Shown here piece after piece: positions 1 through 4,524 of a stretch of 9,237 nucleotides of DNA. The DNA comes from Victivallales bacterium (GTDB lineage: Bacteria > Verrucomicrobiota > Lentisphaeria > Victivallales > Victivallaceae): positions 1 through 9,237 of the forward strand of contig DAOWBJ010000042.1 of the NCBI GenBank assembly GCA_030634125.1. Reading direction: 5' to 3'. The translations under genes and the position numbers were made by a program. The notes beneath the pieces were generated by a model that saw nothing but the letters and a program-made list of their open reading frames with translations, did no database searches and had not been told where the DNA came from. How positions within the stretch are numbered: position 1 is the first letter of the stretch; every line of letters begins with the position of its first letter.

Positions 1-141
1 CCCCAGATTCGCCATGAGTACCAGCAGCACGCCGAACCATATAGGGTCAATACCCAACGGCTCGGCTACGGGATATAATAAGGGTACGGTAAGCAAAAGC
101 ACCAGCGGCGCGTCCATAACAAAGCCCAAAATAAGATACAC
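1..141 (-). CDS. TRAP transporter large permease (DctM) fragment, open at the left edge
   Basis: Read on the minus strand from 141 to 1, this stretch encodes a hydrophobic peptide containing YLILGFVMDAPLVLLLTVP and DPIWFGVLLVLMANLG. These match the conserved C-terminal part of DctM-type permeases (LGxFMDxxxxxLLTxPIxxPxxxxLGxDPIWFG), which import C4-dicarboxylates or related acids with a periplasmic binding protein. The frame is open to the window edge and would continue leftwards. It has no start or upstream DctM sequence here: its 5' end abuts, in another frame, the truncated radical SAM gene. It is unrelated in function to the peptide cluster. The match is from memory of the family; the boundary near 119-141 is inferred. 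Confidence 0.72.
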   Translation of the reverse strand, partial: MYLILGFVMDAPLVLLLTVPLLYPVAEPLGIDPIWFGVLLVLMANLG

Positions 142-694
142 TATTAGTTGAAAAATTTGAGAGCTTTAAGTTTTCAAGCAATAGTTTTGCGGTTTCCGGC
201 AGGTGCCGATAATTATATTTGCTCAAGGTTACTCGAGAAGTTGCCGGAACCTTGTGGCAGAGCAAATTTTCCAGGCCATTCAATGCTTTTTCAAAAGAGC
301 CTTTACCGCGAAACTTATCATGTGATTCAGCATCGGATCCGTCAATGGAAACTTGTATGCTGCTACAGCGCGCAGTTTTTTTTATGAATTCTGCTAAATC
401 ATCATCTATTAACGTACCATTTGACAACGCTGAAAAACGCATCTTGTTTTCGACTAATGATTCTATGATTTGCCGGATGTCTTTACGGTAAAAAGGCTCT
501 CCGCCGCACAGACAGATATTCATTATACCGATTGAGTTGCATTCTTTAAAAAAACGATTCCATTCTTCCAAAGGTAAATCTTTATCCACATCACCGTCAC
601 TTGAAAAATGTGAGCAGTATGAACAGCGCAAATTGCAGTGAGTTGTGATGTCAATATCTAAAGAACGGGGGGCATAATAAGGTCTTTGAGCCAT
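47..694 (-). CDS. scmE: Radical SAM peptide-modifying enzyme, ScmE-like, C-terminus lost
   Basis: Radical SAM enzymes cleave S-adenosylmethionine at a [4Fe-4S] cluster to start radical chemistry. The CxxxCxxC cluster motif is C20-N-L-R-C24-S-Y-C27, followed by SHFSSD, and the SAM-binding motif is GGEP at residues 64-67 (CLCGGEPF). RFSALSNGTLI and VQVSIDG mark the next barrel strands. These features resemble the SynChlorMet radical SAM/SPASM protein ScmE rather than ScmF, from memory of the family. An AAAGGA site lies just upstream of the ATG, 11 bp after the scmD stop, so the two are probably co-transcribed. Family members are roughly twice this length with a Cys-rich SPASM domain. Here the reading is convincing only to about residues 186-192 (FSTNSVSYFGLC), after which about 25 residues come from out-of-frame DctM sequence. 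The product as written would lack its auxiliary clusters and probably be inactive. Confidence 0.85.
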   Translation of the reverse strand: MAQRPYYAPRSLDIDITTHCNLRCSYCSHFSSDGDVDKDLPLEEWNRFFKECNSIGIMNICLCGGEPFYRKDIRQIIESLVENKMRFSALSNGTLIDDDLAEFIKKTARCSSIQVSIDGSDAESHDKFRGKGSFEKALNGLENLLCHKVPATSRVTLSKYNYRHLPETAKLLLENLKLSNFSTNSVSYFGLCYGRAAGAFAYRTLIISRSRAVGY

Positions 695-705
695 TTTTTT
701 ATCCT

Positions 706-972
706 TTAGATCGATATGAATCCAGCATTTTCAAGTTCTTTTACGAACTTGTCAAGATGTTCCGGCGCGTTTTCAGGAACATCTTCACATTCCTGTTTCA
801 ATATTTCAATCAAGCTTGCTTTGTTGTTCAAGCCGTCTAGATGCTTCCAGTAAAATACCGCAACCGGATCCAATGCTACCGCATTGCCGGTTTCAGGGTC
901 AAATAATACACCCCAGTCATCAAACTCTTCCCTAAATACAATATCCGGATTCTGCAATGGATTATTACACAT
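706..972 (-). CDS. scmD: PqqD-like peptide recognition protein, ScmD-like
   Basis: An 88-residue PqqD-family protein. Such proteins bind the leader of a ribosomally made precursor and deliver it to the partner radical SAM enzyme. The sequence contains FREEFDDWGVLFDPETG, then ALDPVAVFYWKHLDG and a C-terminal helix ending GFISI, matching ScmD of SynChlorMet cassettes as I remember it. The first in-frame ATG is at 984, but ATGGAGGAGAATATG shows a near-perfect Shine-Dalgarno GGAGGAG just before the ATG at 972, so that start (MCNNPLQNP) is preferred. It sits between a precursor gene upstream and scmE 11 bp downstream, the usual neighbourhood. The sequence looks intact. Confidence 0.85.
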   Translation of the reverse strand: MCNNPLQNPDIVFREEFDDWGVLFDPETGNAVALDPVAVFYWKHLDGLNNKASLIEILKQECEDVPENAPEHLDKFVKELENAGFISI

Positions 973-975
973 ATT

Positions 976-982
976 CTCCTCC
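976..982 (-). promoter_or_regulatory. Ribosome binding site that decides the scmD start
   Basis: The minus strand reads GGAGGAG, then AAT, then ATG (972). This strong site overlaps the alternative ATG at 984, which has no comparable site of its own. It therefore favours an 88-residue over a 92-residue ScmD. Confidence 0.65.
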
Positions 983-1039
983 ATTTATATGCTCTTCATA
1001 TTTGTGAATTTTTCTCTAAACTTGCGGCTGAAATCTCTA

Positions 1040-1302
1040 CTACGCCTCATTAGGAGTGCCGCCGGTAAAACACTCGTCATTTACACCGTTTCCTGTTGCT
1101 ACACAAGAAGGGGATGCGCCAGTGCCGGAATTACAGGCGGCATGCGCTCCGACACCAAAGTTAGTACAATTTGCTACGGCGAAATCAACACCAACTGTAC
1201 ATTCATGGGTTTCGCCGGGTATTGAACCATCGGTACAGTGGTACAGTGCAAAGATGTCTTAGTCGCAGAAATAAAATGGAATCCCGGTTGATCATATTTC
1301 AT
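1040..1302 (-). pseudogene. CxxG-repeat Cys-rich precursor peptide, frameshifted by an 8-bp duplication
   Basis: The ATG at 1302 follows a GGAGA site and opens MKYDQPGFHFISATKTSLHC, the family leader. The frame then fails after Cys20: as written it stops at 1174 after 42 residues. Removing one copy of the 8-bp tandem repeat at 1233-1248 restores an 84-residue peptide ending FTGGTPNEA with stop at 1040. That is the same length as its intact neighbour at 1470-1724. The repaired peptide has Cys at 20, 32, 43, 54, 64 and 75, each followed within two or three residues by Gly (CTDG, CTVG, CNSG, CFTG). Asp replaces the usual Cys4. That the downstream frame keeps coding sense shows the lesion is recent, reversible or a sequencing error. 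It lies upstream of scmD and was probably a substrate of the ScmD/ScmE pair (inference). Confidence 0.8.
1233..1248. repeat. 8-bp perfect tandem duplication inside a precursor gene
   Basis: GTACAGTG occurs twice head to tail (minus strand CACTGTAC twice). It includes the Cys20 codon of the precursor at 1040-1302. One copy gives an uninterrupted 84-codon gene and two copies shift the frame, so this repeat is the exact cause of the frameshift. Confidence 0.9.
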
Positions 1303-1469
1303 AACAATTATCTCCAAATAATTAAAATATTACTTATTATAATATTAACCCAATATTACTATTTTGCAAATAATATATAAAAAAACAGAAAATATAACTG
1401 TGGTCGAAAAGCAGAATATTAATCGCAGGAATACTATTTAAAAGCTAAAATTTGCAACTGGAGTCTCTG

Positions 1470-1724
1470 TCAAAGATTGCCACCAGTATAACAGATTAAG
1501 GTGACGCCGTTACCTATGTCACAATCAGTGATACTGCCGCCAGGAGCAGCGCCAGCACCATCCTGGCAAGTCGAATCTGCAGCGCTACCAACTTTACAGT
1601 TATTAGTGCCAACATCGGTACCATCAATACAATTGGAGTCTGCGGCGGCAATTGAACCAGACACACAGATAGCGTTTGCCTTAGTCGCAAAAATAGAATG
1701 AGCCCCGGGCTTACAATACTTCAT
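1470..1724 (-). CDS. Intact CxxG-repeat Cys-rich precursor peptide (84 aa)
   Basis: The best full-length example of the window's peptide family. It begins MKYCKPGAHSIFATKANA. Cys20 (CVSG), Cys32 (CIDG), Cys43 (CKVG), Cys53 (CQDG), Cys68 (CDIG) and Cys78 (CYTG) then recur every 10-15 residues, separated by Gly, Ala, Asp, Asn, Ser and Thr. An extra Cys4 lies in the leader. The ATG at 1724 is chosen because GGAGGG lies nine bases upstream and the homologues all start with this motif; two ATGs further upstream are poorly placed. There is no signal peptide or membrane segment. Regular Cys plus a PqqD-like protein and radical SAM enzyme suggests a modified peptide, perhaps with thioether or other Cys-linked chemistry, but the product is unknown. 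It is the first gene of the left minus-strand unit, divergent from scmC. Confidence 0.8.
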   Translation of the reverse strand: MKYCKPGAHSIFATKANAICVSGSIAAADSNCIDGTDVGTNNCKVGSAADSTCQDGAGAAPGGSITDCDIGNGVTLICYTGGNL

Positions 1725-1750
1725 AACATTCATCCCTCCACAAAGATATA

Positions 1751-1783
1751 TACATTTAAGATAATACATTTAAGATAATACAT
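1751..1783. repeat. 14-bp tandem repeat in the divergent promoter region
   Basis: TACATTTAAGATAA is repeated twice exactly and a third partial copy (TACA) begins at 1779. On the minus strand each unit gives a TTATCTTAAATG segment with a -10-like TATTAT/TATCTT just upstream of the precursor gene at 1724. It could duplicate a promoter element or operator, or be another slippage product like those in the precursor genes. Confidence 0.8.
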
Positions 1784-1801
1784 CAAATTAATTTATGCAA
1801 G

Positions 1802-1817
1802 TTTTTTTTAAAAAAAA
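1802..1817. promoter_or_regulatory. T8A8 tract in the divergent intergenic region
   Basis: Eight T followed by eight A form a perfect 16-bp self-complementary tract between the divergently transcribed precursor and scmC genes. Such a tract is intrinsically curved or rigid and can act as an UP-like element or nucleosome-protein site. No T-run-preceded GC stem is present, so it is not a standard terminator. Its role is inferred only. Confidence 0.35.
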
Positions 1818-1818
1818 G

Positions 1819-1847
1819 TTGAAAAGGATTAACTAAAGTGATAATTT
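1819..1847 (+). promoter_or_regulatory. Possible sigma70-type promoter for scmC
   Basis: TTGAAA (1819-1824) and TAATTT (1842-1847) are 17 bp apart, with TG one base before the -10 box as in extended -10 promoters. It lies about 30 bp before the scmC start. The -35 match is good and the -10 match is weak. Confidence 0.35.
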
Positions 1848-1878
1848 TAGAACAAAACTATTGCGGAGAATATTATAA

Positions 1879-2745
1879 ATGTTATGTTGTGAACTTGATT
1901 TGCCGGAGCCGTTTACCTGGAGAATAAAAGCTGTCGGCAAATGCGCGGAACTGCTTGACAGCCTGCAAAATATAATGCGGCTGGCGCAATGTTCAGAAGA
2001 CAGAGTACAGCTAACTGTAATGCCGCGCTCATATTATGATTCACTCCCGAAAAGTGAATATTCAAGCCGGCAGATGTTTTATTCGCGTAAAGCTGTACGC
2101 TTGTTTCATCGTGGTAATTTCAGCGAATGGTTTATGGTTTTGCCGGAAAACATATTGTCCGACAAAGATATCCGGGTTGTAGTGATGTGGTTGATGATGA
2201 GGCCTTTTTACCTGCATTGCCTGTCCAATGGCGGACTGCCGGTTCATGCTTCATCCGCTGATTTGAACGGGCGCGGGATAATTGTGGCGGCAATGGGGGA
2301 TACCGGTAAAACTACAACTGTGCGCCGCTTACCTGAACCGTGGCAAGAACTTGCGGACGATACAGCATTGCTTCTGCCGGACAATAATGGATTTCGGCTG
2401 CATCCGCTGCCGACATGGAGCGAATTTATCCATGGCAGAAATAAATCGGCTTCATGGGATATAAAAAAAAGCACAAAACTGTCGGGAATTTTCTTTCTTG
2501 AGCAGTCCAAACATGACAAAGCGGATCGACTTTCGCTGCCCTTGTCCATGATGTCGCTTTATCAATCCTCAATGGAAGCGCTCGGAGAGCTTGAACAAGA
2601 CATCTCAAATGAATTAAAAGCGGAAATTTTTGAAACAGCCGTAAATATAACAACGAAAGTACCGTCGTTTTCCCTGTATGCCACTTTGAGCGGAAAAGTA
2701 TGTGAAAGCATAGAATCCGCGTTAACAGAAGAACAATGGAAATAA
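1879..2745 (+). CDS. scmC: HPr-kinase-like P-loop protein, ScmC-like
   Basis: A 288-residue protein with a C-terminal half like HPr kinase/phosphorylase and ScmC of SynChlorMet cassettes (from memory). His123 lies in PVHASS, then GRGIIVAAMGDTGKTTT holds the P-loop (about 138-146, with Ala where the first Gly of GxxxxGKT would be). RRLPEPWQELADDTALLL carries the paired Asp 160-161 and HPLPTWSEF follows. Residues 1-110 are a poorly defined N-terminal domain. There is no HPr partner or sugar-transport gene nearby, and in such clusters the true substrate is unknown; it could phosphorylate the precursor or a pathway protein. The ATG has GCGGAG about ten bases upstream. The gene diverges from the minus-strand precursor-scmD-scmE unit and is followed after 4 bp by a precursor gene on the same strand, so the two are likely co-transcribed. 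Confidence 0.82.
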   Translation: MLCCELDLPEPFTWRIKAVGKCAELLDSLQNIMRLAQCSEDRVQLTVMPRSYYDSLPKSEYSSRQMFYSRKAVRLFHRGNFSEWFMVLPENILSDKDIRVVVMWLMMRPFYLHCLSNGGLPVHASSADLNGRGIIVAAMGDTGKTTTVRRLPEPWQELADDTALLLPDNNGFRLHPLPTWSEFIHGRNKSASWDIKKSTKLSGIFFLEQSKHDKADRLSLPLSMMSLYQSSMEALGELEQDISNELKAEIFETAVNITTKVPSFSLYATLSGKVCESIESALTEEQWK

Positions 2746-2749
2746 TTAA

Positions 2750-2971
2750 ATGAAATACCAGAAACCAAAACTGCATCCGATGAATGAATCATTTTCCGCT
2801 TACGCCGCATGTGTTTCAGGCAATAAGGCCACGTCCCCGTCAAGCTGCCTGACAGGTGTCAGTGCCGCCAGAACAGCATGCAGTCAGGGTGTTCACCCCG
2901 GGTGCGGCTGCACTTCCGGAACTCTGCCGGGAAATGACTGCACATCGGGGGCAGGGGACAGCGAATGGTAA
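2750..2971 (+). CDS. CxxG-repeat Cys-rich precursor peptide downstream of scmC (73 aa)
   Basis: Begins MKYQKPKLHPMNESFSAYAA, a diverged form of the family leader with Gln instead of Cys4. The repeats are Cys21 (CVSG), Cys33 (CLTG), Cys44 (CSQG), Cys52, Cys54 (CTSG) and Cys64 (CTSG), closing GAGDSEW. The start lies 4 bp after the scmC stop, with GGAA about eight bases upstream inside the end of scmC, so it is translated as part of that plus-strand unit. It is the shortest and most divergent of the five members and the only one on the plus strand. Its proximity to the HPr-kinase-like gene suggests a dedicated pairing (inference). No signal peptide or membrane segment is visible. Confidence 0.75.
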   Translation: MKYQKPKLHPMNESFSAYAACVSGNKATSPSSCLTGVSAARTACSQGVHPGCGCTSGTLPGNDCTSGAGDSEW

Positions 2972-3034
2972 TATCAATTTGCAATCAAAGAGATGAAATC
3001 CGACTGCCAAATACGCCTTTATGATTATACTGGT

Positions 3035-3050
3035 CCAGTCAATTGACTGG
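3035..3050. repeat. Perfect 16-bp palindrome in the convergent gap
   Basis: CCAGTCAATTGACTGG is fully self-complementary and extends to 20 bp with one mismatch. A second small dyad, ACTGG-T-CCAGT, overlaps its left arm. It lies between the ends of the plus-strand and minus-strand precursor genes. It could be an operator-like protein site or half of a bidirectional terminator; there is no T-run. Confidence 0.6.
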
Positions 3051-3070
3051 TCTGAAAGTGCTGTGAAGCG

Positions 3071-3084
3071 CCGCCTGAAGGCGG
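3071..3084. terminator. GC-rich hairpin between convergent precursor genes
   Basis: CCGCC-TGAA-GGCGG forms a five-base-pair GC stem with a four-base loop, in a stretch richer in GC than its surroundings. It follows the stop of the plus-strand precursor by 100 bp and that of the minus-strand precursor by 54 bp, so it could end both transcripts. No U-tract follows on either strand, so it may instead be a copy of a dispersed genomic repeat. Confidence 0.35.
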
Positions 3085-3138
3085 AACTACAAACATGATG
3101 CAAGAAAATTATTTTGTATTGTTTGAAAAATTAACCAG

Positions 3139-3381
3139 TTACGTCGCACCAGTACCGGCGCAACAGTTAAATCCCACGTCGGTTCCAACTGAAACACAGT
3201 TATCCGCGCAGGCGCCGGTCTTGCAGTTCCCACCCGCAACGTCTCCGTTCTGGCATGGTCCGGCAAGAACAATGTCCCCCGTTAAACATTCGCCGTCATC
3301 AGTAGTGCCTGAGCCTGGAACACATTCAGCATTGGCTTTAGCCGCGGAAATAAAATGTGTCTCCGGTTTGCAATATTTCAT
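3139..3381 (-). CDS. Intact CxxG-repeat Cys-rich precursor peptide (80 aa, nine Cys)
   Basis: Begins MKYCKPETHFISAAKANAEC, the canonical leader, then Cys20 (CVPG), Cys32 (CLTG), Cys43 (CQNG), Cys53 (CKTG), Cys58, Cys62 and a Cys73-Cys74 pair before AGTGAT. With nine Cys it is the most Cys-rich member, and its last third departs from the even spacing of the others. The ATG at 3381 has AGGAG six bases upstream. It is the last gene of the long minus-strand block that includes the exporter and peptidase, and it may also have its own promoter: TATAAT lies on the minus strand at 3397-3402, although no good -35 box is visible. It is a probable substrate of the cassette enzymes; function is unknown. 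Confidence 0.8.
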   Translation of the reverse strand: MKYCKPETHFISAAKANAECVPGSGTTDDGECLTGDIVLAGPCQNGDVAGGNCKTGACADNCVSVGTDVGFNCCAGTGAT

Positions 3382-3461
3382 AAAGAACTCCTATATATTA
3401 TATTTAATGTAATCTAATATATTTATGTATGCAAATAGGATTAAAAAAAGGAACGTTTTTT

Positions 3462-3567
3462 TCAGTAGTAGCCCCAGGAGCAGCCTTGCTCCGGGACATA
3501 AGGATTTAAAACCGGGCTGTGATCTTTTGCTTTGTCTAGAGACAGAGGCGGCTGTATCTTTTTGCAT
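3462..3567 (-). pseudogene. Candidate short precursor ending GCSWGYY, out of frame with its ATG
   Basis: One minus-strand frame reads PPLSLDKAKDHSPVLNPY and ends PYVPEQGCSWGYY with a stop at 3462-3464. This composition (charged leader, Pro/Tyr segment, Gly-Cys-Ser-Trp-Gly-Tyr-Tyr tail) looks like a modified-peptide precursor rather than chance translation. That frame has no ATG: the only nearby one, at 3567, is in another frame, separated by a run of five A (plus strand T at 3559-3563). With four A the ATG would open a 34-residue peptide starting MQKIQPP. No strong ribosome site precedes it, and it lies 11 bp after the stop of the frameshifted precursor at 3579. It could be a homopolymer error, a real decayed gene, translation from a non-ATG codon, or coincidence. 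Unrelated to the CxxG family. Confidence 0.45.
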
Positions 3568-3578
3568 ATTATTGAAAT

Positions 3579-3840
3579 TTAAATCGCCGTATTCGCGGGG
3601 TCAGTACCTATATAACAAGCTGTCCCATGACCGTTCCCGGCAGTACAGTTTCCCCCCGGAGCATCGCCGACTTTGCAAAGTGAACCTGCAGCAATCCCGG
3701 TGGCACATTGTAATGTCTCCGAAACCCCGGGACCTTGACCACAAAGGTCATCATCTTGAGCACTTGAACCACCAACCAATACACTGAGCGCTGGCTTTAG
3801 CCGCAGAAATAGAATATAAACCAGGCTTGCAGTATATCAT
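3579..3840 (-). pseudogene. CxxG-repeat Cys-rich precursor peptide, frameshifted by a 4-bp duplication
   Basis: The ATG at 3840, with AAAGGGG about four bases upstream, opens MIYCKPGLYSISAAKASAQC and then shifts frame, stopping after 29 residues. Dropping one copy of a 4-bp tandem repeat (3771-3778) restores an 85-residue peptide ending GTDPANTAI, stop at 3579. The repaired repeats are Cys20 (CIGG), Cys32 (CGQG), Cys44 (CATG), Cys54 (CKVG), Cys64 (CTAG) and Cys74 (CYIG), with near-perfect 10-12 residue spacing plus Cys4 in the leader. The downstream frame is also open from a TTG at 3779 but lacks the leader there. The break sits just after Cys20, next to where the other damaged precursor is broken. 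First precursor after the peptidase gene in the right-hand block. Confidence 0.8.
3771..3778. repeat. 4-bp tandem duplication inside a precursor gene
   Basis: ACCA occurs twice head to tail (minus strand TGGT twice), immediately after the Cys20-Ile codons of the precursor at 3579-3840. One copy gives an intact 85-codon frame; two copies cause the frameshift. Confidence 0.75.
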
Positions 3841-3896
3841 AATACCCCTTTAGTTTCGATATTAAAAACTCGTGTAGAATAATATAAGCCGTCAAC

Positions 3897-3924
3897 AGCA
3901 ATTATTCAAACAGAAATAATTGCT
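3897..3924 (-). terminator. Stem-loop directly after the peptidase stop codon
   Basis: AGCAATTATT and AATAATTGCT form a perfect ten-base-pair, AT-rich stem with an eight-base loop. On the minus strand it starts at the last base of the peptidase stop codon and stands 56 bp before the next precursor start. There is no U-run, so full termination is doubtful; it could be a partial terminator or an mRNA-stabilising element separating machinery from precursor genes. Confidence 0.4.
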
Positions 3925-4517
3925 TATTCTTTGTCCAGTTCAGGCGGTTTGATAAATATTCGCCATGGAAAACGGATAGACCATTTTTCTTTCCCGGGAT
4001 GAAGAATTCCGATGCGGTGTTTACCGATAAAAAGCTGATGTTCAATTCCTTTGGGACGTTTGAATTTGCGGACTTCAGTATTAAACATGTTTCCAATTGG
4101 ATAAAATATTTTTGAATCGGCAATAAATTCGTAAATAGAATACAGGTGTTTGCGCCTGAAAAGTTCAAACTTTTTCTGCAGTAATCTCAAACGATGAACA
4201 AGCATGCCGTGTTTACCGATCTTCATCCGCCGTGCGCCGCGCTCAATCGCGACAACTTTCAACGGGCGGTGTTCTAGTCTGACCCTGTAGGGGTCTGTTT
4301 TGGAATTATTATCGCCGCGTGTAATAAATCCATTTGAATCACGCCCGATAATACGGTGAATAACGTTTAAACGTATATTATCGGGACTGCTATAGATAAT
4401 TATATCCCCCCGCTTTAATTCATCAAAGGCGGCTTCCCCGGTTTCAATCTTATCACCGGGCATCAATGTGGATTTCATGCTTGGTCCATTACAGATAATT
4501 TCTGCGGGACGTTTCAT
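3924..4517 (-). CDS. S26-type signal-peptidase-like protein lacking a membrane anchor
   Basis: A 197-residue protein with the serine peptidase S26 signature near its very start: NGPSMKSTLMPGD (Ser13), then KRGDIIIYSS, VIHRIIGRD (His54) and FITRGDNNSKTD (Asp69, Asp75). His takes the place of the catalytic Lys of bacterial signal peptidase I, as in the archaeal/ER-type enzymes, so a Ser-His-Asp arrangement is expected. Family members are normally membrane-anchored, but here no hydrophobic segment precedes the active-site Ser. Residues 90-197 form a basic, unrecognised C-terminal region. It starts 7 bp after the ABC exporter gene, with GGGGAG provided by that gene's last codons, so the two are translationally close. 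In this context a role in removing precursor leaders is plausible (inference); a signal-peptidase role is less likely without an anchor. Confidence 0.78.
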   Translation of the reverse strand: MKRPAEIICNGPSMKSTLMPGDKIETGEAAFDELKRGDIIIYSSPDNIRLNVIHRIIGRDSNGFITRGDNNSKTDPYRVRLEHRPLKVVAIERGARRMKIGKHGMLVHRLRLLQKKFELFRRKHLYSIYEFIADSKIFYPIGNMFNTEVRKFKRPKGIEHQLFIGKHRIGILHPGKEKWSIRFPWRIFIKPPELDKE

Positions 4518-4524
4518 TGTTTAT

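Noticed and set aside
148..491. Plus-strand open frames across the radical SAM gene
   Set aside because: They are antisense to a clear CxxxCxxC radical SAM sequence and have no family resemblance or ribosome site.
1056..1380. Plus-strand open frames over the frameshifted precursor
   Set aside because: They are antisense to the repaired CxxG peptide, whose leader and repeats match four other copies.
1802..1817. T8A8 tract as an intrinsic terminator
   Set aside because: It has no GC-rich stem before a U-run and lies upstream of both divergent genes rather than after any gene.
2426..2843. Minus-strand open frames opposite the end of scmC and its precursor
   Set aside because: They are shadows of the ScmC-like gene, which has the P-loop, paired Asp and a conserved C-terminal region.
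3095..3412. Plus-strand frame of about 105 residues in the convergent region
   Set aside because: It is antisense to the intact nine-Cys precursor; its Pro/Ala-rich sequence is the complement of the Gly/Cys repeats.
3425..3787. Plus-strand frame of 120 residues over the fourth precursor
   Set aside because: No recognisable domain; it is opposite the damaged precursor and the GCSWGYY candidate, which both have coherent readings.
1040..3840. CRISPR-like or tandem DNA repeat array
   Set aside because: The similarity between units is that of homologous protein-coding leaders and Cys codons, not identical direct repeats with spacers.
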